In this document: piece by piece, positions 23,441 through 35,285 of the stretch
Layout: each line of letters begins with the position of its first letter
How positions within the stretch are numbered: position 1 is the stretch's first letter
NCBI GenBank assembly: GCA_039720395.1
Contig: JBBPBK010000075.1
Location: 1-64,000 of the forward strand
Reading direction: 5' to 3'
From: Liquidambar formosana
Taxonomy: Eukaryota; Streptophyta; Magnoliopsida; Saxifragales; Altingiaceae
DNA length: 64,000 nucleotides
Program-made: the position numbers and the translations under genes
The notes under the pieces: generated by a model
What the model was told of the DNA's origin: nothing
Seen by the model: only the letters and a program-made list of their open reading frames with translations
Databases searched by the model: none

Positions 23441-24083
23441 CCTGCATTAAGTAGGCTTTTATAGTTTATTTAGTAGGGTTTATTTATCTGTCATACGTGC
23501 TTGGCCTGATGTGTTCTTACTAATTAATAGTACGAGTGCATATAGGTTTAGCATATAAATTGTTTATTTATTTTAGTGCTATTTGTCTGTTTTATTTTAT
23601 TTAATGATACACGATGTAGTTTAATATGGAGTTCTCGTAATTCTATATAACAGGCCATTAAGGTACGAACGCAACCTATTCAATTGCGTACGCATTCCAC
23701 TTTAGCAGACAGATTGCTTTCTTATTTGATACTTGTTTATTCATTGTGCATGGTTATTTATTGTGCCTAAAATTGAGTTACTATGTTTATGTGTAATATA
23801 CCTATAGGATGCGTACGTAACCCATTCGATCAATTGTGTACGCAACCTTCTTTGGTAGACAGACTGTTTCTTGTTTTGTGTTGATTTGTTTAACGTTTTT
23901 CCATTAGTTATTTAATTCTATATATTTTGTCTCTGATATTTTATATATTGTTCCCTTTTCTTTTTATTTATTTAGTTATTGCTTAAATCTCATCATTACT
24001 CGTTTGCTATACTTGTTTGCATGATTAGGGTTAAATTTGATTAAACACTTAATTAATTAAAGCCAATAATTATGTGTGGGGGT
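23441..24083. other. Spacer with two related GCGTACGCAA-containing blocks
   Basis: About 23655-23735 and 23810-23890 share a pattern of (C/T)GTACG, ATTC-AATTG-GTACGCA and AGCAGACAGA/TAGACAGACTG motifs. No coding seen. Confidence 0.45.
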
Positions 24084-25786
24084 TGTTGGGAATCGAACTA
24101 GAGAGGAAAACTACAAAGGCGGAATTTAAAATTTTCCTATGATTCCCAATCCCATGAATCCAATTATGCATAATACAAAACAAAACCCTAACTACAAAGA
24201 GAGTTAGGATAACTTACAGTTGATAAGGTCTTCTCCTTTATGCTCCAAGCTTTGTCTTCTCCTTTTTGCTCCAAGCTTGAACTCTGGGCAGCAATGAATG
24301 AGCAGTCCAAGTGTACTGCCTCCAACGGTATCCACACCTACTTGAGCTGAAAGTCCTTTCCTTCTTCTTCCTTGTTGTTGCTAGAGGTGGAGAAGAAAGA
24401 GAGAGAGAGAGAGCCTCCTTGTGAAATTCGGCCAGCCCTTGGGGAGAATGAATGTGATTCAAGTGATGTCATCACATCACATGTGAGGCTTTATATATAG
24501 CCCACTAATAGGGCCGACCCTTGTGAAGAATCCTATTCCTCATATGATTTAAGTTGTAATTATACATAATTGCAACTTAACCCCTCTAATTTATATCCCA
24601 TATAAATTTTCCCTTTAAGAACAATTCTTTTATTCACTTATACCCTTTCTCTCATAGATTTTCAAGCTCTCTTAACATGATCAGTGTGTGACCCATTGGG
24701 TTCACATCATCAAGTAGTAGGGATAGCACGAGGTGTGCACAATTGAACTCTTTCCATTAGAGGGTCTAATTGGAACTCCTTCCAATTCCCTAATTGATTA
24801 TAACTCATTTATATCAATTAGGGCTTCTACTAACCATGAGTAACACCTAGCATATGGCTCGTGGTGTGGTCCTTAATGAGGTGGATAGTCATTTACAAAG
24901 AACCCTTCTGTTATAGTTTAAAGGTTACAATTACATCCTTCCATCAACACAATGTCTCCAATTGAACTAATAAGACATGGAAGTCTGTCAAGTCCCTAGT
25001 TCAATTACTTTATACTCATTCATTAATATCAACTGAATGATGAACTTATGGAAACTCCTTTCCATATTCATTCTACCATGGGCCCATGGATTTAATGAGT
25101 TATATTCAATGAATGCTATATGAAACATTCATTTTCTTTTTCCTGAGAGTGATGGATTCCTTGTTGATCACTCACATGCCTTCACATACATAGCAGTAGG
25201 GCCAATGAACACCTTTACAGACCCCTGAATAGGATCTGCACTTAGTGTTATCAAACTTCTAAAGCTATATGCATAAGATAACCATGGTGTCTCAGGTCTA
25301 AGGATTACTTGTACCACTATAATAATGAGAAATTGATTGACAGGCAGGTTAAAACTCCATTCAGTTTATCTCATATCTTTGGTCACATTCAGTGTACCTA
25401 TTCTTATAATAGGCACTCACTTGTTGGTTGTAGTGTCTGCACACAAATAGCTTGAGACTAGCTATCCTCCTATAGAGTCAACCTAACAAGTGCTAGTCCT
25501 ATGGTTCATTACTGTCCATCATAGTGAACCTTCAACTAGGAATGTTTTAGGAGTTTAGTACAGAGATATATTTATAGTCTCAAAATTACAATACTTTGTA
25601 ATTCCATATTCTCAACTCTAACTCCATGGACATATTATGTAAATATAAATGATGCATATAAACATAATAAAATAAGCCCTTTTATTAAATCAATAATAAA
25701 TGTGACATATATAAATGAAATCAAATGATTGTTCCTAATCCCTAAACAATCATCTCTATGATTGGTTCTAGGGCATAATCCTAACA
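24084..25786 (-). mobile_element. Solo LTR, 1703 bp (same family as 47818-49509)
   Basis: On the plus strand it starts TGTTGGGAATC and ends AATCCTAACA. It is nearly identical along its whole length to the second copy at 47818-49509, whose ends are proven by an AAGAA duplication. Flanks here are GGGGT and GGGGC, a target duplication with one mismatch. The TATA motif GGGCTATATATAAAG (24489-24503, minus) sets the sense orientation as minus (TGTTAGGATT to GATTCCCAACA). The 74-residue frame inside it (24238-24462) is leader sequence. Superfamily was not determined. Confidence 0.88.
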
Positions 25787-26128
25787 GGGGCCAGTTCCGA
25801 CCGGGCATTGTTGTGTGCCTAACACCTTCCCAACGATGTACTTTAGCTCTTAACCTGAGATATTCTCTAGTTATGATGAGTTAGACCCTGCGAGAGGTCA
25901 ATTAGTTCCCAAAGCTAAATTGGGTGGCAACTCCTCTCCACGTTAGCTATTCGTGGTTAGTACCATACTCTTGAGCTGCGTGGTTTAGGACATGGTGCTA
26001 ACAGGCTTCTTAGTCTCTCTTTTAGGATGTGGTTGTGGACCATCATATGCTCCTACATCAAGTATGGCCCAATGTGAAATGAATAAAGTTTAGAAAATTG
26101 AATGACTAAGAAACAGAACACATGATGT
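25787..26128. other. Retrotransposon debris, including a piece of the 10-15 kb gypsy family
   Basis: 26002-26056 (GGCTTCTTAGTCTC to CATCATATGCTC) matches about 10865-10920 of the gypsy element's 3' region. The preceding 200 bp (CCGACCGGGCATTGTTGTGT, TTGGGTGGCAACTCCTC) resembles retrotransposon leader sequence but I could not assign it. Confidence 0.55.
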
Positions 26129-29100
26129 TGTCACACCCCATTTTTGTCGCCTTAGTTAGGGTTTATTATTCATGTAGCTTTTTGTTTTTGTTTTTTTTTT
26201 TTTTTTGAGGTTAGTCTTTTGTATTAAGTTTTTAAGGTCTTAAGGATGATGTGTATGAATTTTGGTTTAATTTGGAGTTGATTTCAAGAGTTAATAAGAG
26301 ATTTTGTGACTTGAAAGGCATTATTGTCTTTTAAGCCATATCATTTTTTTTTTACCTTGAAATGATCTCCAAGTTGTCAATTGGATTTCATATTATCAAC
26401 ATAGGAGGTATTTATAAGTTCAATTTGATGAATTGATGGGTTAGAATTAACTTGGTTCATAATAGTTCAAGTTAGCTAAAAGACCTTCTTTTGGCTCGTT
26501 CAAATCGGCTCATGATTTTCACTCAATTTTTCCTCATTTTACTTTAATTGGACTTAATTTCATTCCTAAAGTTGTTTTAAAATATTGAATTTTGAATTGG
26601 AAAGTATTTGGTGTAACCCTATGTGTATACTTAAGCTTTGCGACGGTGGTGCATTGTGATTAGCCACATTAGTAAAACCTAACCATGCACCTATGGCTAA
26701 GGATTTTTTTTTCCTTAAATGTTTAAAAATGTGCTCCTTTTCAAAACACGGTCTTTTTGGCTTTCGTTTCATCAAAATCAAACTTCGTTTGACCCTTGAA
26801 ACACTTTTGGAAAGCGAAAGAGAGCAGAATAGGCAAAAGATGACGAAGCCCTTGGGTAATCGCCCAGGGCTAGGCAGCTAGCCGCCTGGGCCTGGATGGC
26901 TAACCGCCCAGCCTTGGGTGGTCACCCTAGGAACTCCGTCATTTTTTAGGGTCCCTTTCTATTTTGACGTATTTTTCCGCCTCCACAAGTCTTTCCTTCT
27001 TATTTTATGGTATATTTGAGTGCCTTGAGCCCCAAGAAAGTCTCTAATGACCTTTGGATCATTATTTAGGGTTTTAATCTTGTCCATTGATTTATGAAAG
27101 TTGATCCCTATAAATACTTAACTATGTTCAGCCCTAAAAGAGGCAGTTATTATGCATTGGTGACCTAGAAACTAAGAGAGAGAGAGAGAGAGAGAGTTTT
27201 CTGAGAAAGAGAGTTGTGTGTGTAAGAGAGAAGGACAAGGAGGAGTTCTCTAACCCTAGCAAAGGAGGAGAATGAGATATCTTTAAGGTTCTACAAGAGG
27301 TAATACACTTAACCCTAGAATCTGAAATTAGGGTTTCTCTCTTATGTAAGCTTTATTGCGCTTTTGCTATGATCGATTATTATCATGAATTGATGTTTTT
27401 GTTAGTTAATATATATTATATTAATGATATTCATGATAGTTTGAGCATGTTTTAGGGTTGGTTTATGTGTTATTATGCATAGTTGTGAGATTAGGGTTTC
27501 CATTATCCTTATTTTATGCAAGTTTCATATAGCATGTTTAGCATAGTTTTTTGAGTTGTTGCTCATCATGGTTATTCTATATATGTTACATATAGTTGAA
27601 TTATGCTAGGTTTGCATTTATGTAGTGGATTTTCTAGGGTTTTTGGAAACATTATAATTTTTCAAGGATAATTATCCTTTTTAGAGAGTAGGGTTTTGCA
27701 TGAGGGTATTCGGGAATGTGTTCAAACATACAATCACTTCTAATATGTTCTAAAGTATATATTTTACATAGGATATGTTAATAGAACCTTCATACGGGGT
27801 GATTTCTACGCAAAATTATTTTAGGTTAATTTTGCTTAAGAAAGCTCACCTTAAGAAGACCCTTTTCTCATGTTTTACATAAAATGTCATATTTTTGTCT
27901 TGTGTCTACTTTGTTTTCATGCTTAATGATATTATTTGATGTTCTCATGATTATTATAAGGTTTTTGCATATTTTTCATAGTTTTTGTGCATGAAGACTA
28001 TGTCTTTGCATGTAGGAGCATATTAGGGTTTTTGTTATTCTTTGATTTTTGTCTTTTGCATCATCATTAGAATAATTTTAGTTCTTGATATATTCTATTT
28101 AGATTTAATTATTATCACTGTAATGATATTTGGGCATATAGAAGGCTATTTTTTAGCATGGTAATTGCCCTATTGAAAATAGTTTGATATTTTTTACTAT
28201 TGCATGGAAAATATTGTAAATGGCAAGTGAGTTTGGTAGGTGCAAATCCCATAAAAAGTGGGATGAATGTTTTGGACAGATTATTATGAGTTTAGTAGGT
28301 GCAATTATCCCATGGAAAGTGGGGTGATTATTTTGGACTATTGCAAATTGAAAGTTTGCAAACATGGTAATTGCTTTATGAAATAGGGTAATTATTTAAT
28401 AGGTTGGCAATTGTGAATGGTAAGTGTGATGGGTATGGAAAATACCCTTTTCTTTCTTTATTCTTTCTCTTCTCCCTTATAGGGTTATTTCCTAATAGAG
28501 GGATATGGTGAATTTTAAGGTTTCCTTTTATAAAAATTCATTTTCTAAAAAGTTTCCACCTGTATTGAAATACCATATTTTCAAAAATCCTTTTGAGAAT
28601 CATTTATCTTTGGAAAATTCCTTATATTTTATGAAAGGAAACTTAGGGTTTACCATAAGTCACTATGAGGTTATAACCCTATTCTACAATGAACTACGTG
28701 GACTTTGATCCTTGTACGTTAAATACAAGATCTGTAGGTACTCAATTGATGTTCAAGTCCGCCCTAGGATACTAAGTATCCTAAGATTTCTTCTCCCCTT
28801 TTCTATTTTATCTTTTATTTGCCTATTTGGATAGATGGATTGATGATATGCATGTTGTCTTGTGATGATAAATGTAGATTTTTGTGTGTGTAAGACTTTA
28901 ATTTAGCCTAATTAAATAAGAGACCAATGAGGACGATATGGGTACCTATAAGCTTTGCCTAGAACCTTCTCATATCGTAACTTAGCCTCCAAAATCACAA
29001 TCTTTGGTTTTCAAAAGACTTTATGCCTTTCTATTTTTAAACATGGAGTCACTTTTTGTTTTGGAAATAAAACATTTTAGAGTTTTCATCTTTTCCTTAA

Positions 29101-29157
29101 AAAGTGAGGTGGCAACTCCCTTTTTGATTTTATGTGGGCCACTTTCCTGAGTTCACA
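26129..29157 (+). mobile_element. Solo LTR, 3029 bp, Tat/Ogre-like family, TSD GATGT
   Basis: It starts TGTCACACCCC and ends GAGTTCACA, flanked by GATGT on both sides (26124-26128 and 29158-29162). Sense orientation is plus, opposite to the other copies in this window. The TATA-type CCCTATAAATACTT (27107-27119) and a (GA)n leader at 27178-27197 follow a GC-rich palindrome cluster (26851-26930). Relationship to the LTRs at 43453 and 59573 is clear in the first and last hundreds of bases and at the palindrome, but the middle is divergent. Confidence 0.9.
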
Positions 29158-29297
29158 GATGTAAAGTGAAAAATTGGTGTCTATAAATAGCCAACTAGAG
29201 TAGAACTCACAAAGAACAAGAGGGTCATGATGGAATGCATAGTAGATTACATGAAATGGGTTCAGATTGGTTCCTAGACTAATGACTTGATCTCCTA

Positions 29298-30080
29298 GGT
29301 TGTTTTTTTTGGTAGTTTAGTTTTCATAAGAAATGCTGTGTTTTTTTGTAAGGGTAAATTCGTCATTTTCTTACACAGTTAACTCCCATTTAATTAATTG
29401 TTTTGACAAGGGGTGTCATTGTAATTTCATAAAACAGAGGGAGTGCAGTGTAATTGTTAGTAAAGATAAGGGGTGTAGATGTAGTTTACTCTATCCCGTA
29501 TTTGAAAAGAGCACCAAATACATGAAACTAATATGTTTATCCTATCCAGCACACCAAACATAGCCTTAGTGATGCAAACGAATTGGCGATTAGTAGGGTT
29601 CGGGACGGGTTTTTAAAGAACATCCCAACCCCACCTTCGAACTCTAATTAACGGGTTTTTTAAAAAATCCCCAAACCTGTCCTGAGCCAACTGAGTAGTG
29701 TCCCAAACCCTTCCCAATAAGAGTGGGGTGGGGTGGGGCAGGGTCCTAAAAAAACCCATCCCATTGACATCCTACTGATGAGTTTTAGAGGGCTCCTAGG
29801 TCGTCTTTTTTGGGTTTAGTTTTCATAAGAAATGCTGTGTTTTTTTGTAAGGGTAAATTCATCATTTTGTCACACAGTTAACTCCCGTTTAATTGTTTGT
29901 TTTGACAAGGGGTATCATTGTAATTTCAAAAAACAAAGGAAGTGCAATGTAATTGTTAGTAAACATAGGGGTTGTATATGTAATTTATCCTACCTCGTAC
30001 TTGAAAAGAGCACCAAATACATGAAAATAATATCCAGCATACCACACATAGCCTTAGTGATGCAAACGAATTGGCGATTA
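29298..30080. repeat. Pair of about 290-bp direct repeats, 500 bp apart
   Basis: 29298-29594 and 29795-30080 share CATAAGAAATGCTGTGTTTT, GGGTAAATTC, AAAAGAGCACCAAATACATG and GATGCAAACGAATTGGCGAT. The 200 bp between them is G/C-skewed, with a GGGGTGGGGTGGGGCAGGG run at about 29725. Nature unknown; the open frames within are repeat-derived. Confidence 0.8.
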
Positions 30081-30186
30081 GAGTGGAGATGCTTGAGCTC
30101 TCGCAGGGAACGTTAATGTCTGCAGAAGTACTATCCTACGAGTGGTGGAATAAGGCTTGCGTTCTAAAATACATAAAAGGTCTGGT

Positions 30187-30669
30187 CTATGAGTGGTGGA
30201 ATAATGCTTGAGCTAGCTCTCGCAGGGAATCAACATGCTTTTGTCCAGTAATTTCAACTTGAGAATCAATTATACCCTTATGGCCATTAAAATCATTAGA
30301 ATTGACACCCTTATGACCAGCATGAGGATCAACATCCTTAAGAGCATTAATGTCTGCAGAAGTACTATCTGCATCATTATGATTTGGAGAGACCACTGCA
30401 TTCTTTCTGGCAGCAGCATTAACAGCACTAAGATCCTCTTCAAAAGAAGATTTCTGAGCCACATTCTCCTCTAGAAATCCATTATCATCATCATTCTGAC
30501 ATTCATCATCAGAAATGTCAACCCAATGTTTAATAGCATTAGGATTTGGTGTGGCACTAAGATGAGTAAAACTGTTCACAGGAGAAGTAGCCATAACGTA
30601 AGTAGCACTAACATGTAGCCATAACATAAGTAGCACTAACATGTCTGGCATCGGGACTATTATCAACAA
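30187..30669 (-). CDS. Hypothetical 160-residue open frame, not recognised
   Basis: A full-length open frame on the minus strand. It is hydrophilic and acidic in the middle (DISDDECQNDDDNGFLEE), Ala/Asn/Asp-rich, and ends in a stop at 30187. A Met at about residue 27 (MATSPVNSF) is a better start than the hydrophobic upstream portion. A 28-bp tandem duplication at about 30587-30643 makes part of the upstream portion. A rearranged fragment of the same DNA lies at 30082-30190 (AATGTCTGCAGAAGTACTAT is shared with 30350). It could be the variable tail of a LINE ORF1 or gag-like protein, or chance. No domain recognised. Confidence 0.3.
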   Translation of the reverse strand: MLIIVPMPDMLVLLMLWLHVSATYVMATSPVNSFTHLSATPNPNAIKHWVDISDDECQNDDDNGFLEENVAQKSSFEEDLSAVNAAARKNAVVSPNHNDADSTSADINALKDVDPHAGHKGVNSNDFNGHKGIIDSQVEITGQKHVDSLRELAQALFHHS

Positions 30670-31150
30670 ACTCCCTATTTATAGGATCCTTATTCACAAC
30701 CTCTGTTTCCTTAGTCTCCAGTGGCCTTTTGGGCCTGTACTCCCTCTTTATATGATATTATCTTTGGCATTAATTGGTGTAGAGTGGGCAATGACCTTAC
30801 TCACATTTGAGAAGATTAATTAGATCAAAGGGGTGGATACTTTGACAAATAAATATAAAAATAAAAAATTGCGATGTGTGGATAATTTGACAAATGAATA
30901 AAATAAATTCTGCTTGATCAAAGGTGTGGATGCTTTTATGGGTTCTTGAATTCCTTTGGCTGTATTTGTGTTCTATGGGGTGATGTTTGTGCTTGTTTGT
31001 TTGTTTGTTTTTTGGTTTGTTTTGTTTTGTCTTTTTTTTTTTTTTTTTTTTTTTTTTTTGTTGTATGTGTGTGTGTAGCCCATAAAAAATAATAATAATA
31101 ATAAAATCTCAATTCAAATTCCGAAGGGAAACCAGAAAGAGCAAAAGAGA
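30670..31150. other. AT-rich spacer with T-run
   Basis: Contains a near-duplicate GTGTGGATAATTTGACAAAT/GGATACTTTGACAAAT pair (30834-30900), GTTTGTTTGTTTG, a T-run at about 31032-31059 and (TAA)n at 31089-31103. No gene. Confidence 0.55.
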
Positions 31151-32640
31151 GGAGAGGAGTTAATTCCTCTATTGTCTGGAAAGCCATAGTTACGCAAAGA
31201 TCTTTAATCAAAAAAGGTATCCGATGGATAGCTGGGAATGGAGAAAATATTTGGTTTTGGTTAGATAATTGGTATATTCTAAGCCTTTATATGAAATGGT
31301 TCCCAATTTTAATGGTGGTAATATAAATGTTAATCTTAAGGTCTCTCACTTTATTGATCAAGAATACAATAGTTGGAATATAGATTTGCTTAAGGAAGTT
31401 CTCCCGGATGATATTGTAAATGATATTATAGGTATTCCTATTACTATTCAAACTAAAACACTAAGGATAAATTTTGTTGGAGTTATTCAAATGATGGTCT
31501 TTTCTCCGTTGAATCAGCCACTTGGCTATACAATGGTAATGATCACTTGGACCATTTTAAAGCTAGGTTATTGAATAAAATATGGAGGCTCAAGATTTTA
31601 CCTCGTATGGAAGTATTTATGTGGCTTCTAATCAGGAATAGCATTACCATCAAGAGTTTTCTAGCTCATAGAGGAGTTAAAGTAAACATGGATTGTCCAT
31701 TTTGTGCTAATTGCTTGGAATACATAATAGATCACTTATTTGTTAGGTGCCCATTTACCATGGCTATTTGGAACGACATTTCTGAATCGTGTCCTATTTC
31801 CGGATAAGTTTCAAATCTCCTTTAGTGACAAGCTAGAATTATAGCTTAAAAATCAGAGAAATTATCTTCAGGCACACCTTGATTTTTTTTTTTTATTTTT
31901 TTATTTATGGAAAATTGCTATAATCTGTTGGTTTATTTGCAATTATCGGAATCAAATGGTTTTTTAGAGTCATAAGCCTAATCTGGTTTCAGTCTTGGAA
32001 ATAGCAACAAAGTATTTCAAGGAAGTTAATCATATTGGGAATAATTATCTCTTCACTAATAATAATAACAATAATAAGTTTATTACTTTGCATAAGTCGA
32101 CTTTGTTTTGCAGGTTGGTTGCTTGGGAAAGTACCCTGACTAACTAGATGAAACTCAACTTTGATGGCTCGAGAAAGCATAATCAGAAGAAGGCAGTGGG
32201 AGGCTTTGTGATTAGAGATCCTTAAGTTTCTATGACATCATCTGTCGATTTGGGCAATGCTTTAGTCCTTGTTGCAGAATGTATTACCTTCAGAAATAGT
32301 ATAGTTGCGGCTATTCATAAAAGCATCAAGCGTCTCCAGATTGAAGGGATTCTCAGTTGATAATTAATGTTGTTTGTGGATCCATATATTCGCCATCATT
32401 GGAGTATTTCGAATCTAGTTCAAGATATTTTGCAACTATTTGGTTATTTTGATCAGGTCACTATTAAACATGTGTTTAGGTAAGCTAATCGAGTAACTGA
32501 TTGTGTAACAAATATCAAGTATTATTATAATAATGTAAATATTTGGAAAATATGTTTCCTAGACTTTGAAATGCCATTTAAAAATGTTATAGGAATGTTG
32601 CTATGCCACGATGTAAACATTATTCTATTTATTGTTAATA
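31150..32640 (+). mobile_element. 3' end of a decayed LINE (zf-RVT and RNase H)
   Basis: The frame near 31160 reads SSIVWKAIVTQRSLIKKG and RWIAGNGENIWFWLDNWY, then WRLKILPRMEVFMWLL with CPFCANCLEYIIDHLFVRCP (31580-31800). This is the zf-RVT zinc-binding domain found after the RT of plant L1-type LINEs. From about 32148 an RVT_3-type RNase H follows (MKLNFDGSRKHNQ, GGFVIRDP, ...VAECITFRNSI, ...FRxANRVTD), broken by several stops. 5' truncation is typical of LINEs. It ends about 90 bp before the PPR start codon. Confidence 0.82.
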
Positions 32641-32731
32641 TTACTTTAGTTTTTCAAAGAAAAAGAGGGGGAGGAGAGGAAAGCAAGCCTATTCATTTGC
32701 ATTTGCTTGACAAACAAATGAATACTGAAAA

Positions 32732-34324
32732 ATGAAAACCAACGTCAAACTCTTGGTTTCAAATCATGTGGCAAGAAAGATTGCACAACTACACCACCCA
32801 GCCCTCTCTCAAGCCCTCACTGCATTCACCAACATGTCCCAACTCAAAGAAGCCCACGCCCTCATCATCGTCTCCGGTCTGGCCCATCGTGTCTTCACCA
32901 TAACCAGGCTCTTGGCTTGCGCTGCAATTCCTCACTCGGGCGACATTGCTTACGCCAAAACTCTCTTCCATCACGTCCAAACCCCTACACTTTTCATGTA
33001 CAACACCATGATGAGGGCCTTCTCTCAGAGCAACGAACCCCTCGAATGCGTTGTTATGTTGTACGTTCACATGCTCCGTGCTGGAATCTTACCCGATAAT
33101 TTTACATTCCCTTTTCTCATTCGATCGTCTTCTTCAGCTCTCCTTCTTGGCCAACAACTTCATGCCCACATCACAAAATTTGGGCTTCATTGCGATGTGT
33201 TTGTCGTGAACAACACAATCGGCATGTACTCAAGCTGTGGAGAATTGAATTGTGCTCGGCGTTTGTTCGATGAAAGTTGGAGCTTGGTTGACGTCGTATC
33301 GTGGACTACGTTGATAACCGGCCATTGTAGTTTGGGTGAAAGTGAAGTGGCGCGTCAGTTTTTCGATAGGATGCCGTGTAAGAATATAGTCTCTTGGAAT
33401 GCGATGATCTCTGGTTATGTGCACTCCGGTAAAATTGAGGAAGCCCGGAAGCTTTTTGATGAAATGCCAGAAAGGGATGCGGCATCATGGAGTGCCATGA
33501 TTTCTGGATATTCGCAAGGTGGGATGTGCAGAGAGGCCTTGGGGCTCTTTAAACAGATGGTTGGGGCCATGGTTGTTCCTAACGAGCCTGCACTGGTAAG
33601 TGCAGTTTCGGCCTGTGCCCAACTTCGGGCCTTAGAGGAAGGCATTTGGTTGCATGGCTATATAGAACACCACAAGTTTGAAATTAACGTGACCTTAGGA
33701 ACGGTACTTTTGGACATGTATGGCAAGTGTGGGAATGTTGAAAAAGCTCTCCAAGTCTTCAATTGCATGCCGGAAAAGAATGTCTTTTCATGGAACTCCA
33801 TGATAGTTGCGTTTGCCTTCAATGGATGTGGAAGGCAAGCATTGTCACTGTTTTGGCAGATGCACACAGTGGGTCCCCCTCCTAATGGTGTAAGCTTCAT
33901 TGCGGTGCTAACTGGGTGTAGCCACTCGGGGTTGGTTGATGAGGGACGCTGGATTTTCAATCTTATGACTCAAGAGTATCAGATTAAACCTCAGATGGAA
34001 CACTATGGTTGCATGGTTGATCTTCTTGGCCGAGCTGGCCTAATTAAGGAAGCTTTGGAATTTGTGGAGGGGATGCCAATGGAGCCTCATCCTGGCTTAT
34101 GGGGTGCCCTTGTTGGTGCGTGTAGAATTCATGGTGAAGTTGAGCTAGGCAAACAGTTAGGAAGGCACCTCATCAATATGGAGCCTCATCATGGTGGGAG
34201 GTATGCTTTATTGTCCAACATATTTGCAGCTGCTAATAGATGGGATGACATGGCCATGGTGAGAAATATGCTGAAAGAAAGAAAGGTGTTCAAGACTGCA
34301 GGGAATAGTATTGTCAAAACATAG
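32732..34324 (+). CDS. PLS-class pentatricopeptide repeat protein (E subgroup)
   Basis: An intact, intronless frame of 530 residues. PPR proteins bind organellar RNA, one repeat per base; PLS-type members mostly specify C-to-U editing or other processing in mitochondria or plastids. Repeats are clear from about residue 85: TPTLFMYNTMMRAFSQSNEP, VVSWTTLITGHCSLGE (about 188), NIVSWNAMISGYVHSGKIEE (about 218), DAASWSAMISGYSQGG (about 249), NVFSWNSMIVAFAFNG (about 350). An E domain follows from about residue 445, with HYGCMVDLLGRAGLIKEALE, LWGALVGACRIHGEVELGK and YALLSNIFAAANRWDD. It stops soon after KTAGNS, so it has no E+ or DYW domain and any editing would need a partner in trans. The N-terminus is basic and hydroxylated, compatible with organelle import. 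The ATG follows TACTGAAA and no upstream in-frame start is seen. Confidence 0.96.
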   Translation: MKTNVKLLVSNHVARKIAQLHHPALSQALTAFTNMSQLKEAHALIIVSGLAHRVFTITRLLACAAIPHSGDIAYAKTLFHHVQTPTLFMYNTMMRAFSQSNEPLECVVMLYVHMLRAGILPDNFTFPFLIRSSSSALLLGQQLHAHITKFGLHCDVFVVNNTIGMYSSCGELNCARRLFDESWSLVDVVSWTTLITGHCSLGESEVARQFFDRMPCKNIVSWNAMISGYVHSGKIEEARKLFDEMPERDAASWSAMISGYSQGGMCREALGLFKQMVGAMVVPNEPALVSAVSACAQLRALEEGIWLHGYIEHHKFEINVTLGTVLLDMYGKCGNVEKALQVFNCMPEKNVFSWNSMIVAFAFNGCGRQALSLFWQMHTVGPPPNGVSFIAVLTGCSHSGLVDEGRWIFNLMTQEYQIKPQMEHYGCMVDLLGRAGLIKEALEFVEGMPMEPHPGLWGALVGACRIHGEVELGKQLGRHLINMEPHHGGRYALLSNIFAAANRWDDMAMVRNMLKERKVFKTAGNSIVKT

Positions 34325-35254
34325 AAGGTCAAATTACTGAACACAATGTGTGGAGGAACTGATATGGAAATGAGCAGTTGAGTCAGAATTTGAGAGGTTG
34401 AAGTCAGAAAAACCGACCAATGCTGGAAGGGTGGGAAAAGGGCTGAGCAATGTGGTCCTACAAAGTACAAAACAATAATAATATTACTGAAATTGACCCA
34501 ACCTGATATATGATGTTTAACATTCTTTGTGTGTTCAAAAAGGAGTGGTCCAGAGTGAAAGATATACAGATTAGAAGGTTAGGTCTGGATCCCAGTAGTG
34601 CTAATGAAGCTGGGAATCATGAATCGTTAGTTGTCTCCCAAGTGCTCATGTTTTTCCTAATCCTTTGCTTAGGAACACGTTTTCCACTTTTCTTGAAGAG
34701 TTGCAGGGCAGCTATTAGAAAATAATCATCTTGAAGCAATGATCCTTGGAAAGGATATACAATGGTGATCAATTTGCTGCAATTGAATATGGAGAAATCA
34801 AAGATACATATAAAGGGATAGCTGTGCAAACCCCACACTGTCATAGAGGAAGGCTACTTTCAAGGAAACTCTCTTTCCAAGCTTTGAAGTGATTGCTACA
34901 AGTTGTCCTGTGTTAAAATAGATGAAATCTAGGCAAGTATATATGTATTGAGAAATCAGCATATTCTTTACAGAAAATTTTCATATAGGAAAAGCTAAAT
35001 AATTTAATAATATTTGATATTTGCTTTCTACTCTGATTTTGCATCATAGAAGGATAAAAGGTCTATGATTGGCTGTGTTAGATGGACTTGGGTACGGGTA
35101 TGTATCCAGGTTTCGTCTACTTTCCAAAGAATTTCACTATCTTGAAGTGTCCAATAGGAGTACCCACACCCATGTCACATGTGTTCCACACGTGCACTTC
35201 ACACATTTTGAAGTGTCTTAATAGCAAAATGCACAAAAGGTAAAGAAGGAATTT

Positions 35255-35285
<31 letters not shown>

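Noticed and set aside
30936..31211. 91-residue Lys-rich frame
   Set aside because: It is a translation of a poly-T and short-motif tract.
34325..34470. E+ or DYW extension of the PPR protein past a premature stop
   Set aside because: The downstream frame shows no recognisable E+ motif, HxE zinc site or DYW end, so the stop is taken as the natural end.
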